64,000 bases of DNA from Mesonia ostreae (GTDB lineage Bacteria; Bacteroidota; Bacteroidia; Flavobacteriales; Flavobacteriaceae). The DNA lies in assembly GCF_031845265.1 (NCBI RefSeq), contig NZ_JAVRBG010000001.1:124001-188000 (forward strand). Reading direction: 5' to 3'. The translations under genes were made by a program, and so were the position numbers. Positions 1 to 9,672 of the stretch are shown piece after piece. Under the pieces are notes generated by a model, which worked only from the letters and a program-made list of their open reading frames with translations, had not been told where the DNA came from and searched no databases. The number at the start of each line of letters is the position of its first letter. Positions within the stretch are counted from its first letter, which is position 1.

Positions 1-603
1 ATGCTGCGTTCGCATATAATATACAATATCATTGGTAAAAACGTCTCCTGCTACTTTTACAGATTTATCGCAAACAATTCCGCCAAGGGCAATCACCGCA
101 ATCTCTGTGGTTCCTCCTCCTATGTCTACAATCATATTCCCTTTTGGCTGCATAATATCTACTCCAATCCCAATGGCTGCGGCCATGGGTTCATGAATTA
201 AATAAACTTCTTTACCATTTACGCGCTCTGCACTTTCTTTTACCGCTCTCATTTCTACCTCTGTAATTCCAGAAGGAATGCAAATGACCATACGCAAAGC
301 CGGAGTAAAAATCTTCTTTTTTAAAGCGGGTATTTCTTTGATGAACATAGTAAGCATTTGCTCACTTGCATCAAAATCTGCAATTACCCCATCTTTTAAA
401 GGTCGTATGGTTTTAATATTTTCGTGCGTTTTTCCTTGCATCATGGCAGCTTCTTTTCCTGCTGCAATAATTTTTCCGGTTACGCGGTTTCTAGCAACAA
501 TAGATGGACTATCTACCACTACTTTGTCATTGTGAATAACAAGTGTATTGGCCGTACCAAGATCTATTGCTATATCTTCTGTAAGAAAATCAAAAAATCC
601 CAT
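1..603 (-). CDS. mreB: Rod shape-determining protein MreB (partial, N-terminal 201 residues)
   Basis: This is a bacterial actin homologue that forms membrane-associated filaments and directs the elongation peptidoglycan machinery. The visible N-terminal part starts MGFFDFLTEDIAIDLGTANT, with the phosphate-1 nucleotide-binding motif DLGTANT, and later has the phosphate-2 region IVDIGGGTTEIAV. Both are typical of MreB. The start codon is at 603-601, and the -7-like box TACCTTTA lies just upstream on the minus strand. The C-terminal part lies outside the window, so mreC/mreD cannot be checked. The upstream neighbour on the same strand is purH, 47 bp away. In many Bacteroidota purH and mreB are adjacent. 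Confidence 0.96.
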   Translation of the reverse strand, partial: MGFFDFLTEDIAIDLGTANTLVIHNDKVVVDSPSIVARNRVTGKIIAAGKEAAMMQGKTHENIKTIRPLKDGVIADFDASEQMLTMFIKEIPALKKKIFTPALRMVICIPSGITEVEMRAVKESAERVNGKEVYLIHEPMAAAIGIGVDIMQPKGNMIVDIGGGTTEIAVIALGGIVCDKSVKVAGDVFTNDIVYYMRTQH

Positions 604-650
604 AGAATTTTAAAAGGTATTGAATTAGGGTAATTTATAAAGGTATAAAG

Positions 651-2183
651 TTAGTGTTTAAAATGACGTGTACCTGTCATAACCATTGAAATATCATTTT
701 TATTGCAATAGTCTATACTTAATTGATCTTTTATGGATCCTCCAGGTTGAATAACCGACTTGATTCCTGCTTTATCTGCTATTTCTACACAATCTGGAAA
801 TGGAAAAAAAGCATCACTCGCCATTACGGCTCCGTTTAAATCAAATTTAAAAGCTTGTGCTTTTTCTATACTTTGTCTTAAGGCATCTACACGAGAAGTT
901 TGCCCCGTTCCGCTGGCACAAAGTTGTTTTCCTTTTACCAAAACGATGGTGTTGGATTTGGTGTGCTTACAAATTTTTGAAGCAAACAATAAATCTTCTA
1001 TTTGCTGTGCGCTCGGTTTGGCATCTGTAACTTCTTTTAGCACCTCTTTCGTATCGGTTTTTAAGTCTTTATCCTGAACCAAAACTCCGTTTAAGCAAGT
1101 TCTCACCGTAGTTGCTGGTTGTTCTACTTCTTTTTGAGTAAGAATAATACGGTTTTTCTTTCCTTTTAAAATTTCTAAAGCTTCCTCTTCGTAGCTTGGT
1201 GCAATTACAACTTCACAAAACAATTGATGAATTTCTTCCGCAGTAGCCACATCAATAGTGGTATTAGCGATTAAAACACCTCCAAAAGCAGAAACAGGAT
1301 CTCCTGCCAACGCATCTTTATAAGCTTCTAAAATAGAATCTCTTTGCGCTAATCCGCAGGCATTGTTGTGTTTTAAGATGGCAAAAGTGGGTGCATCATT
1401 TTTAAATTCTCCCATTAAATTTACCGCTGCATCTACATCTAGTAAATTATTATAAGACAATTCTTTACCATGTAATTTATCAAAAAGCGCATCAAAATCT
1501 CCAAAGAAATAGCCTTTTTGGTGTGGATTTTCTCCATACCTCAATTGCTTTCCTTGAGTGATGCTCTGCTTATAAACTAGCTCGACTTCATTTTGATTAA
1601 AGTAATTAAAAATTGCTGTATCGTAATGCGAAGATTCTTGGAAGGCTTTTCCTGCAAAACGTTTTCTATCTTCTAAAGAGATGGCGCCATTATTAGCAGA
1701 AATAAGTTCTAGAAACTCTTCATAATCGTTCATAGAAGAAACACAAAGCACATCTTTAAAGTTTTTTGCAGCAGCTCTAATGAGAGAAATTCCTCCAATA
1801 TCTATTTTTTCTATAATATCTTGTTCTGAAGCTCCAGAAGCCACCGTTTTTTCAAAAGGATATAAATCTACAATAACAATATCCAATTGCGGAATCTCGT
1901 ACTGCTCCATCTCTTTCACATCTCCCTCATGATCTTGTCTATTTAAAATACCACCAAATACTTTTGGGTGTAATGTTTTTACTCTTCCGCCAAGAATAGA
2001 CGGATAAGAGGTTACATCTTCTACAGGAACTACGTCTATTCCTAAGTTTTTAATGAAAGTTTCTGTTCCTCCAGTAGAATAGATCGTTACTCCTTGCTCG
2101 TTAAGTTTTTTAACGATTGGCGCTAATCCATCTTTATGAAATACAGAAATTAAGGCTGATTTTGCAATTTTTGAATGACTCAT
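651..2183 (-). CDS. purH: Bifunctional AICAR formyltransferase / IMP cyclohydrolase
   Basis: This enzyme catalyses the last two steps of purine synthesis: formylation of AICAR, then closure to IMP, in the cytoplasm. The N-terminal MGS-like IMP cyclohydrolase domain (about residues 1-140) carries STGGTETFIKNLG and GGRVKTLHPKVFGGIL. The C-terminal transformylase domain has LRYGENPHQKG, KHNNACG and ASDAFFPFPD. I chose MSHSKIAKSALIS at 2183 as the start because it matches the usual family start. An in-frame ATG at 2228 would add 15 unconserved residues, and the -7-like box TACTTTCG (2206-2213, minus strand) lies between the two. The resulting length of 510 residues is normal for the family. Confidence 0.95.
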   Translation of the reverse strand: MSHSKIAKSALISVFHKDGLAPIVKKLNEQGVTIYSTGGTETFIKNLGIDVVPVEDVTSYPSILGGRVKTLHPKVFGGILNRQDHEGDVKEMEQYEIPQLDIVIVDLYPFEKTVASGASEQDIIEKIDIGGISLIRAAAKNFKDVLCVSSMNDYEEFLELISANNGAISLEDRKRFAGKAFQESSHYDTAIFNYFNQNEVELVYKQSITQGKQLRYGENPHQKGYFFGDFDALFDKLHGKELSYNNLLDVDAAVNLMGEFKNDAPTFAILKHNNACGLAQRDSILEAYKDALAGDPVSAFGGVLIANTTIDVATAEEIHQLFCEVVIAPSYEEEALEILKGKKNRIILTQKEVEQPATTVRTCLNGVLVQDKDLKTDTKEVLKEVTDAKPSAQQIEDLLFASKICKHTKSNTIVLVKGKQLCASGTGQTSRVDALRQSIEKAQAFKFDLNGAVMASDAFFPFPDCVEIADKAGIKSVIQPGGSIKDQLSIDYCNKNDISMVMTGTRHFKH

Positions 2184-2332
2184 GTCGTGTTGTTGTTTCG
2201 TGTTGCGAAAGTAATATTTTAAGCTCAAAAGCTAAACACGAATAGGATTTTATTCTTATAAATTTGTAACAAAAAAATAAGCAAAACGTCCTATCTTTAA
2301 AGCTACCTAATAAATTTTAGCCATAAGGCCTT

Positions 2333-3589
2333 ATGCTCATCTATTTACGCATCATCAAAGAGAGTTTTAATTTTGCTATTAATGCGCTCAAAAACAATAA
2401 ATTAAGAACTTTTTTATCCCTTTTGGGGGTAACAATTGGTATTTTCTCCATTATTGCGGTTTTGGCTGCCGTAGATTCTTTAGAGAAAGAGGTGAAAGGC
2501 AGTTTAAGTTCTCTAGATAGCAGCACGATTATCATTATGCGTTTTTCTTTTGGCCCTACAGATATTCCGCAATGGAAAAGAGAACAATTTCCTGATGTGA
2601 GTTATACCGAATACCAACATCTTAAGAAAAATATGGCACAAACAGAAGCGGTTACATACTCGCTTAATGTTAAACGAGAAAATATCACTTTTGGTGGTAA
2701 ACAAGTAGAAGGTGTTCAAATTGAAGCCACGGGGAGTGAATACTATAATATTGAATCTTTACAATTATTAGACGGCAGATTTTACAATGAAGCTGAAGCT
2801 AATAGTGGCTCGCCAGTTATAGTCTTAGGCAATGAAATTGCCGAAAATCTTTTCGGACAAGCCATCGCTGCTACAGGAAATAAAGTAAGACTTTACGGAA
2901 GAAAATTTACCGTGATTGGCGTTTTAGAAAAAGAAGGTACTAGTATCTTTGGCCCATCTAAAGATGGAGTTGTCTACGTACCAGTAAATGTGGCTAGAAG
3001 AATTTATGGAGACAATAACAAAAGTGTTTTTCCACAAATTGTGATTAAGCCTGAGAAAGGTATTGATAATGACGAATATATTGCTAATCTAGAACAAAGT
3101 TTACGAATTTTTAGAGGTCTTAAGCCTACAGATGTCAATAATTTTTTCGTGAATCAATTAAAAGGATTAACCGATTTTATAGACAATATTACGGGACAAC
3201 TCAACTTTATGGGCTTAATCATTAGTGGTTTTTCTCTACTTGTAGGTGGTTTTGGTATTGCCAACATTATGTTTGTATCTGTAAAAGAGCGAACCAATCT
3301 TATTGGCATTCAAAAATCTTTGGGGGCTAAAAACAAGTTTATTTTACTTCAATTTCTATTTGAAGCTGTTGTATTGGCAATTATTGGCGGTTTGGTAGGC
3401 TTGTTTTTAGTCTGGATCATTTCACTAATTGCTTCTGGTCTTACAGAAGATTTTGATTTTGTTTTATCAACCTTTAATATCATTTTGGGGATGTCTGTTT
3501 CTGCACTTATCGGTTTAATTTCGGGTATTATTCCTGCTATTTCTGCCTCTAGATTAGATCCTGTAGAAGCTATTCGTACTGGAATGTAA
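2333..3589 (+). CDS. ABC transporter permease, MacB/FtsX type
   Basis: This is an inner-membrane permease of the MacB-type (type VII) ABC family, 418 residues. A membrane segment lies near residues 20-45 (LRTFLSLLGVTIGIFSIIAVLAAVDSL). A MacB-like periplasmic domain follows (about 50-270, with GNEIAENLFG and VIGVLEKEG). Three C-terminal FtsX membrane segments come next (FGIANIMFVSVKERTNLIGIQKSLGA is the coupling region), and the protein ends in the usual SRLDPVEAIR. No ATPase gene is adjacent, so the partner must lie elsewhere. It is followed 12 bp later by a serine hydrolase gene, probably in the same transcript. Substrate unknown; such permeases export peptides or lipophilic compounds or have mechanical roles. 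Confidence 0.9.
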   Translation: MLIYLRIIKESFNFAINALKNNKLRTFLSLLGVTIGIFSIIAVLAAVDSLEKEVKGSLSSLDSSTIIIMRFSFGPTDIPQWKREQFPDVSYTEYQHLKKNMAQTEAVTYSLNVKRENITFGGKQVEGVQIEATGSEYYNIESLQLLDGRFYNEAEANSGSPVIVLGNEIAENLFGQAIAATGNKVRLYGRKFTVIGVLEKEGTSIFGPSKDGVVYVPVNVARRIYGDNNKSVFPQIVIKPEKGIDNDEYIANLEQSLRIFRGLKPTDVNNFFVNQLKGLTDFIDNITGQLNFMGLIISGFSLLVGGFGIANIMFVSVKERTNLIGIQKSLGAKNKFILLQFLFEAVVLAIIGGLVGLFLVWIISLIASGLTEDFDFVLSTFNIILGMSVSALIGLISGIIPAISASRLDPVEAIRTGM

Positions 3590-3601
3590 AACCTTTATCT
3601 T

Positions 3602-4918
3602 ATGAAAAATTACATCACCTTATTAGGCATCTTTTTAATTTTCGCTACCACGGAAGCGCAAGATCTAAATACTCAAAAATTAGACAGCTTATTTGATTTG
3701 GTAGACCAACATCACAAAATGATGGGAAGTGTTGCGCTTATTAAAAATGGAGAAGAGATTTACACTAGAAGTATAGGATTTGCTGATCTGGAAAAAGAAA
3801 AGAAAGCAAATAAAAACACCAAATATAGAATAGGCTCGATCACCAAGAGCTTTACCGCCACAGTAATTTTGCAACTTATAGATGAAGGCAAATTAACGCT
3901 AAACACAAACTTGGCAGAATTTTATCCCGATATTGTAAACGCTTCAGAAATCACGATTCAGCAATTATTAAATCACCACAGCGGATTGTTTAATTTTACT
4001 AGTGCAGAAGACTATTTGAGTATGAATACTCAAGCCATTTCAAAACAAGAACTTTTGGCTATTATTAAGAAAAATGGAAAAGTTTTTGAACCCGGAGAAA
4101 AAGGTGAATACTCTAATACCAATTATTTGCTTCTTACTTTTATAGCAGAAGATCTTGAAAAAGATAGTTTTTCTAATATTTTGGAAGAAAGAATTTTTAA
4201 ACCGCTAAAATTAAAAAACACAGAGGTAGGTAAGAAAATTAATCCTAATAAAAATGAGGCTTTTTCTTATTCTCGCAAAATGGGCACTTGGAAAAAAGAA
4301 GCAGAAACTCATATGAGTGTTCCATTGGGCGCTGGAAATATTATTTCTACACCCATAGATATTGCAAAGTTTTACTCCGCTGTATTAGAAGGGAAGCTAC
4401 TTTCTGCAGGAAGTTTGCTCAATATGAAAATTTTTGAAGAGCGCTTTGGATTAGGACTTTTTCAATTGCCATATAATGAACATAGAGCTTATGGACACAC
4501 AGGAGGGATTGATGGTTTTTCTTCTATGGCGGGATATTTTCCCAATGAAAAAATGGCTTTTGTATTAACTGCCAATGCCAACTCTATAAACCTCAACGAT
4601 ATTGCCTTAAGCATATTGGCAGATTACTTTGAGGGTAATTTTGAAATGCCTCAATATTCTAAAGAAATAATTCTTTCTATGGAAACTTTAACTTCTTACG
4701 AGGGAGTTTATGGGAGTGAGAGTTTTCCTTTAGACATTAGTATCACTAACGATGAAGGCAATTTAATAGCGCAAGCTACAGGACAATCTTCCTTTAAATT
4801 AACTCCTACTTCCAAAAATACTTTTGTCTTTACACCAGCAGGAATTAAAATTACATTTAAAAATAACCAACTTAGTATTGAACAAGGGGGCGGAGTTCAC
4901 GAGCTTAATAAAAAATAG
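3602..4918 (+). CDS. Serine hydrolase, class C beta-lactamase / penicillin-binding fold
   Basis: This is an exported serine hydrolase of the beta-lactamase family (PF00144), 438 residues. A signal peptide ends about residue 19 (LLGIFLIFATTEAQ). The three catalytic motifs are present: SITK (Ser79, Lys82), YSN (Tyr170-Asn172) and HTGG near residue 299, which replaces the KTG triad as usual in class C and DD-peptidase relatives. A C-terminal all-beta extension of about 90 residues follows, as in D-aminopeptidase/esterase-like members. It probably acts in the periplasm on peptides or esters; true beta-lactamase activity is not implied. It lies 12 bp after the ABC permease gene, so co-transcription is likely. 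Confidence 0.88.
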   Translation: MKNYITLLGIFLIFATTEAQDLNTQKLDSLFDLVDQHHKMMGSVALIKNGEEIYTRSIGFADLEKEKKANKNTKYRIGSITKSFTATVILQLIDEGKLTLNTNLAEFYPDIVNASEITIQQLLNHHSGLFNFTSAEDYLSMNTQAISKQELLAIIKKNGKVFEPGEKGEYSNTNYLLLTFIAEDLEKDSFSNILEERIFKPLKLKNTEVGKKINPNKNEAFSYSRKMGTWKKEAETHMSVPLGAGNIISTPIDIAKFYSAVLEGKLLSAGSLLNMKIFEERFGLGLFQLPYNEHRAYGHTGGIDGFSSMAGYFPNEKMAFVLTANANSINLNDIALSILADYFEGNFEMPQYSKEIILSMETLTSYEGVYGSESFPLDISITNDEGNLIAQATGQSSFKLTPTSKNTFVFTPAGIKITFKNNQLSIEQGGGVHELNKK

Positions 4919-4944
4919 ATTCTTTCTTTTTCTAAGACGAAAAA

Positions 4945-5125
4945 AGGCTGTCTAAAAACTTAGTTTTTTTCAACCTGAACCTGCCAGAATTGAATTCACT
5001 CAGGCGGGCTTGGTTCAGGTTCTCATATTAATCTATTTATCAATATGATGAGATTCTGAAATAAATCCGCCTGAATGGTACGGGCAGTTTCAGAATAACA
5101 GTTTTCAAAACTTTTTAAACAGCCT
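4945..5125. repeat. 181-bp palindromic, MITE/REP-like intergenic element
   Basis: The ends are inverted repeats: AGGCTGTCTAAAAA at 4945-4958 and TTTTTAAACAGCCT at 5112-5125 (one mismatch). Two further perfect inverted repeats are nested inside: AACCTGAACC (4972-4981) with GGTTCAGGTT (5012-5021), and ATTCTGAAA (5053-5061) with TTTCAGAAT (5088-5096). In addition TCAGGCGG (5000-5007) pairs with CCGCCTGA (5067-5074). It sits between convergent genes and has no ORF. The structure suggests a non-autonomous or REP-type repeat that may also end transcription from both sides. Confidence 0.75.
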
Positions 5126-5184
5126 CATTGTTTAAAATTACCAAAAGCTCTTAAAAGAACTTTGAACTCTATTCTCAATGAGAA

Positions 5185-7230
5185 TTAATTCATTGCTGGC
5201 AAGAATCCGAATTCTTTTGAATACCTCATCATTTGCTCTTCAAAACTTTCTGGATAGGTTATTTTTATCGTTGTAATTTCTCCAGCGTCGTCCATTTCGG
5301 GAACCAGTATAGGATTTACAAAGCCGCTGTAAGGCGCTGCTTTAAACTCTGAGCTTCTTTTTAAAACCTCTTTATGAACGTCTTGATCTACTTTTACACC
5401 ATAATTTTCCACTAGATTTTTAGCAGCTTCATAATCTCCCTCAGACTTGATGCGTTGAGTTTCTTTTAGCAATTCCCCAAATAACTCTCTAAGCTTTTCG
5501 TAATCGTTTATTTTAAAATAAGTTTTTCCATCTTTCTTCACCTTTTCGATCACATTGGCGTTTTTTCCTTTTTCAAAAGCCCAAGCACTCACCCATTGGC
5601 GGTTTCTCATATGAGACTCTTCAATATCATCTCCTATGTTAAGGCGCGTAAGCTGAGTCATTAATCCGTTACGGATGTAATCATTATACGCTGCTTTTCC
5701 TAATTTATCAATATCATCAGTAAGACCAAGTTCTTCAATTTTGGGATCCATAAGGTAATAAAGACCCACTAAATCTGCTCTACCTTCTTCCATGGTTGAA
5801 GCATAACTTTTCAAAGTTTGTTTAGTTTCACCAACGCCAGAGTTAATTTTTCCAGAAGCGTGACCAACTACTTCGTGCAATGCCGTATGCAATTTATCGG
5901 CTGTATCTCCGTATTCTTTAGATAGCTCTTTTTCTTCTTCCGTTAAGGCAAATTCATCTAATTTTTCAGACCCACCAGCGTGACTATAAGCATTAATGAT
6001 ATTTCCTAAAGAAACAGATTTACTTCCGTGGGTGGTTCTAATCCAATTAGAGTTTGGTAAATTTACTCCAATTGGTGTACTTGGAGAAGCATCTCCTGCC
6101 TCACCTGCTACGATTACCGTTTTGTAAGTTACGCCAACAACAGACTCTTTTTTATGCTCTTTAATAATAGGAGAATTATCTTCAAACCATTGTACGTTGT
6201 CTTCTAAAACTTTCATTTTTTTAGACATATCAAAATCTTTAATCTGTACAATAGACTCGTAAGAGCCACGGTATCCTTTTGGGTCGTTATACACTTCAAT
6301 AAAGCTATTGATGTAGTCTATATTTCCTTTAGTAGCTTCTACCCAGGCTACATTATAATCATCCCAAGTTTGTAAATCTCCTGTTTTATAATACTTAATT
6401 AATAAAGCTAGAGCATCTGCTTGCGCTTTATTTTCGGCAACGCCTTCTGCTTTTTCTAGCCAATAGGTAATCTTATCTATGGCCTCACCATACATCCCAC
6501 CACTTTTCCATACTTTTTCTACTAGTTTTCCATCTTCTTTCACCAATTTAGAATTAAGTCCGTAAGAAAGTGGCTTATCTGGATTGGGAGATTTCTTTTT
6601 TGCATAAAAAGCATCCACTTCTGCCGCGGTTACATTGGGTCCATAAAAATTGGTTGCAGAGCCTTTTAATAAGCCTTTCTCTTCCTTAAGATTCACTTTT
6701 TTAGCATCTTTATCATTAAAAATGACCTCTAAAGCTTCAGAAGCTAGTTCTGTTTGAGTTTCTTTCATTAATGTTTCTAAGTAAGCTTTATCGAATTCTG
6801 GCTTCATTTTATCCATAGAATAATGATGGTGAATCCCTCCAGAGAACCATACTCGTTTTAAATAGGTTTCAAAAGCAATCCAATCTTCTGTATTTTTATC
6901 TCCAGAATAGTTTTGATAGATATTTTCTAAAGCTTTTCTTATACTTAAGTTATAGCGATAGTTTTGATCCCAAATAATATCTCTACCCGAAAGTCCGGCT
7001 TGCGTTAGATAATAAACTAATTTTTGCTCTTTTAAAGAAAGTTCCTCCCAACCTGGAATTTGATATTTTAATATCTTAATATCTGCAAATTCACCAACAG
7101 TATAATCAAAGCTTGTCTCTGCAGTAACCTTCTCTTCCTGAACAGGTTCTTCTTTTACCTTCTTGTTATCCTCGCAAGAGACAAAGCTAAAAGTGACTGC
7201 CAAAGCAATAGGAATAATTTTAAATTTCAT
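5185..7230 (-). CDS. Dipeptidyl-peptidase III-like zinc metallopeptidase (M49), lipoprotein
   Basis: This is a predicted membrane-anchored zinc peptidase of family M49, 681 residues. It starts MKFKIIPIALAVTFSFVSCEDNK, a lipoprotein signal with Cys19 as lipid site. The zinc-binding motif HEVVGH (the M49 HExxGH form) is near residue 452, and the third-ligand motif EEGRAD is about 30 residues downstream; both are as expected for dipeptidyl peptidase III. It would remove dipeptides from peptide N-termini in the periplasm. Bacteroidota often have such exported M49 proteins. It is transcribed divergently from the SRPBCC gene, with 85 bp between the starts. Confidence 0.92.
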   Translation of the reverse strand: MKFKIIPIALAVTFSFVSCEDNKKVKEEPVQEEKVTAETSFDYTVGEFADIKILKYQIPGWEELSLKEQKLVYYLTQAGLSGRDIIWDQNYRYNLSIRKALENIYQNYSGDKNTEDWIAFETYLKRVWFSGGIHHHYSMDKMKPEFDKAYLETLMKETQTELASEALEVIFNDKDAKKVNLKEEKGLLKGSATNFYGPNVTAAEVDAFYAKKKSPNPDKPLSYGLNSKLVKEDGKLVEKVWKSGGMYGEAIDKITYWLEKAEGVAENKAQADALALLIKYYKTGDLQTWDDYNVAWVEATKGNIDYINSFIEVYNDPKGYRGSYESIVQIKDFDMSKKMKVLEDNVQWFEDNSPIIKEHKKESVVGVTYKTVIVAGEAGDASPSTPIGVNLPNSNWIRTTHGSKSVSLGNIINAYSHAGGSEKLDEFALTEEEKELSKEYGDTADKLHTALHEVVGHASGKINSGVGETKQTLKSYASTMEEGRADLVGLYYLMDPKIEELGLTDDIDKLGKAAYNDYIRNGLMTQLTRLNIGDDIEESHMRNRQWVSAWAFEKGKNANVIEKVKKDGKTYFKINDYEKLRELFGELLKETQRIKSEGDYEAAKNLVENYGVKVDQDVHKEVLKRSSEFKAAPYSGFVNPILVPEMDDAGEITTIKITYPESFEEQMMRYSKEFGFLPAMN

Positions 7231-7315
7231 GCGTTTAATTTTAAATTTTTATTTATGTTAATCCTAACAATTTGTAAATTAACTATATTAGCTAAATATA
7301 ACCAACAAACCCTCT

Positions 7316-8416
7316 ATGAAAATCTTTAAATATATTTTTTTACTGCTTCTTATCGTCATCATTGGAGGTGCAGTTTATATTGCTACGCTAGACGGAGATT
7401 ATCAAATGGAAGAAACCAAAACCTTTGATGCCCCGGCTTCTCTATTATTTAATGAAGTAAATAATTATAAAAATTGGGAAACTTGGGGCACTTGGAAAAA
7501 AGAAGATCCTAATATGGTGATTACCTACGATGAAAAGACGAGCGGTGAAGGCGCTGGGTATTCTTGGCAAGGTGATACTACCTCTGATGGGGAAATTACA
7601 ACTACGGAAGTGATTCCCAATAAAAGAATTCACCAAGAAATAATCGTTAAGAATCCTATTGGAGAATCTAAAAGTGACGCTTATTGGATTTTTGAACCTT
7701 TAGACAAGGGTAAAACTAAAGTGACTTGGGGCGTAAAAGGAGATAAATCCTTTTGGGAAAAAGCTTACGGACTAACACAAAGTGAAAGCATTACAGAATC
7801 TTGGAAGCCTTTTCTTAAAGAAGGTTTGACAGATATTAATCAAATTGTTACCAAGAAAATGGAAGCTTACGACATCCACGTGGATGGCATAACGCAATAT
7901 AGTGGAGGTTTTTATATGTATAGAACTACAGCGACAAAGAATAACGGTAAAGCACTTTCTAAAAGAAGAGATGAAATATTGCCTTCTGTTACCAATTTTA
8001 TGAGTGCCAATAATATAAATATTAGTGGCGCTCCTTTAATGATTTACAAAGAGGTAGATGAGCAAAACAATACCGCTATTATTTCATCGGGAGTTCCTAC
8101 GAACAGCAGAGTGATTACTCCTTTAGATAGCGATATTTTATGTGGATATATGGAATCTCAAATGGTTTTAAAAACTACTCTAAATGGAAATCACACTAAT
8201 TTAATAGAAGCCTGGGCCGCCGCAGATGAATATATTAGATCGCATAATGTAGAAAAAACGGAAGGTGGAGAGCCGTTTGAAATATATATCACACAGCCCC
8301 AAGAGTATCCCAATCCTGCCGATTGGGTTACCGAAGTTTATATTCCCGTTCAGCAAAAAAGTGATGAGGTAGATCCTGAAAGAATTATAAAAGATGAGAA
8401 CGAGATAAAAATTTAA
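7316..8416 (+). CDS. SRPBCC (START-like) domain protein with GyrI-like effector-binding domain
   Basis: The protein has 366 residues, with an N-terminal membrane anchor (about residues 4-24, rich in Leu/Ile/Val). A polyketide-cyclase/SRPBCC-type ligand-binding domain follows (about 35-175, ETKTFDAPASLLFNEVNNYKNWETWGTW). The C-terminal half (about 190-350) resembles the GyrI-like/AraC effector-binding fold. Both folds bind small hydrophobic or cationic molecules; the ligand here is unknown. The fluoride-channel gene follows after 7 bp, so the two are probably one transcript. No enzymatic residue pattern is evident. Confidence 0.8.
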   Translation: MKIFKYIFLLLLIVIIGGAVYIATLDGDYQMEETKTFDAPASLLFNEVNNYKNWETWGTWKKEDPNMVITYDEKTSGEGAGYSWQGDTTSDGEITTTEVIPNKRIHQEIIVKNPIGESKSDAYWIFEPLDKGKTKVTWGVKGDKSFWEKAYGLTQSESITESWKPFLKEGLTDINQIVTKKMEAYDIHVDGITQYSGGFYMYRTTATKNNGKALSKRRDEILPSVTNFMSANNINISGAPLMIYKEVDEQNNTAIISSGVPTNSRVITPLDSDILCGYMESQMVLKTTLNGNHTNLIEAWAAADEYIRSHNVEKTEGGEPFEIYITQPQEYPNPADWVTEVYIPVQQKSDEVDPERIIKDENEIKI

Positions 8417-8423
8417 ATCTCTT

Positions 8424-8795
8424 ATGAAGCAACTTCTTATTGTTTTTTTAGGAGGAGGAGCGGGTAGTGTTGCTCGTTTCTTACTTTCTAAATGGTTTAA
8501 CAATCCTAGTTCTGGCTTGCCTTACGGCACATTTTTGGCTAATGTGTTGGGTAGTTTTCTTATCGGAATTATTTTAGGTTACTTTTATAAAACGAACACA
8601 ATTTCACAAAACACCATGCTCTTAGTAGCTACAGGATTTTGTGGTGGTTTTACTACCTTTTCTACTTTTGCGTATGAAAGTCATATCTTTTTAAAGAATA
8701 ATGATTTTTTAAGTTTTGGAATTTATGTCTTAGCCAGTATTATTTTAGGATTTGCAGCTGTATTCTTAGGAATGTGGCTTGTAAAGACTATTTAG
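8424..8795 (+). CDS. crcB: Fluoride ion channel CrcB/FluC
   Basis: This small inner-membrane protein (123 residues, four predicted helices) forms a dual-topology dimer that exports fluoride. Family signatures are GGGAGSVARF at the start, GTFLANVLGSFLIG, and GFCGGFTTFSTF, which contains the phenylalanines and threonines lining the pore. It lies 7 bp after the SRPBCC gene and shares its promoter, so there is no room for a fluoride riboswitch directly in front. Its stop codon overlaps the end of the convergent DUF1684 gene by 8 bp. Confidence 0.95.
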   Translation: MKQLLIVFLGGGAGSVARFLLSKWFNNPSSGLPYGTFLANVLGSFLIGIILGYFYKTNTISQNTMLLVATGFCGGFTTFSTFAYESHIFLKNNDFLSFGIYVLASIILGFAAVFLGMWLVKTI

Positions 8796-9399
8796 AGTTT
8801 TTACGAAAACTTTTTACGCCTGCTTCCATTTCTAATTCTATAAAGTTTTGCTCTGGCGGAATAGGACAAGAGTATGTTTCATTGTATGCACAATAAGGAT
8901 TATAAGCCTGATTAAAATCGAGCATCATTCTATTTCCTTTAGGTATTTTTAAATCTAAATATCTTCCTCCCCCATAGGTTGAAACTCCATTGGTAAGGTC
9001 GTTAAAAGGAATAAAAAGATAATCTTCATACTTCTTTTGAGTTTTTAAACGCTGATTTTGATACACCTCTAACACAATTTTCTTCCCTTCTAATGTAAAA
9101 CTTACTTCACCATACTTTACATACATACTTTTTCTTTCTGTAGTAGTTGGCATAAAGAATGGCTTCTCGTAGGGAGTGCGTTTAAATGCTGCTGAAATAA
9201 TATAATTGCTATCTACTTCAAAAACTGCTAATTGCTTAAAATTTTTACGGTCTTTTTCCTTTAAAGGAGAAGTTTCTCTATCCTTAAATTCTTTATTTAA
9301 TTTCTCATGAAAAGCTTTAGCCTCTTGAACAGACTGACTAAAAACCGACTGGAAACTAACTATTAAAAAGAAACTGATAATAAATAAGGGATAGCGCAT
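8788..9399 (-). CDS. DUF1684 family exported protein
   Basis: The protein has 203 residues, with a signal peptide ending near residue 21 (IISFFLIVSFQSVFSQ). The body matches the DUF1684 pattern: GEVSFTLEGKKIVLEVYQNQ, FIPFNDLTNGVSTYGGGRYLDLKIPKG, DFNQAYNPYCAYNETYSCPIPP and a final NFIELEMEAGVKSF. The function of the family is not known. The conserved Tyr/Cys/Pro block (NPYCAYN...CPIPP) near residue 165 is its hallmark. It is monocistronic, convergent with crcB, and its upstream region (9400-9560) probably carries its promoter. Confidence 0.9.
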   Translation of the reverse strand: MRYPLFIISFFLIVSFQSVFSQSVQEAKAFHEKLNKEFKDRETSPLKEKDRKNFKQLAVFEVDSNYIISAAFKRTPYEKPFFMPTTTERKSMYVKYGEVSFTLEGKKIVLEVYQNQRLKTQKKYEDYLFIPFNDLTNGVSTYGGGRYLDLKIPKGNRMMLDFNQAYNPYCAYNETYSCPIPPEQNFIELEMEAGVKSFRKNSK

Positions 9400-9615
9400 A
9401 TTGTGTTTTTTATAAAATTAATGCTTTAAAGAGAGTCTGCTCTTAAAATAGCTTAATTTTTAAGTTTTAAACCTATTTAAGAATGAAATATTAATCTCTT
9501 ACACACCCCTGCCGCTCTTTTTAGAGGAGAAAAACATATTGAGATTTTAATCTGTAATTTCGTATTTGTTAATATTACCGTATTTAAAAACTTTTAAGCG
9601 GGCTGCTTCTATAAA

Positions 9616-9648
9616 ACAAAAAAGCCCCGTGTACACAGGGCTTTTTAA
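9616..9648 (-). terminator. Intrinsic terminator after icmF
   Basis: An inverted repeat AAAAAGCCC / GGGCTTTTT with a 10-nt loop lies 25 bp past the icmF stop codon. Read on the minus strand, the GC stem is followed by a T-run. Confidence 0.85.
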
Positions 9649-9672
9649 AAATAATTCTATAAATGAAAAGGC

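Noticed and set aside
8417..8423. Fluoride riboswitch before crcB
   Set aside because: Only 7 bp separate crcB from the preceding gene.
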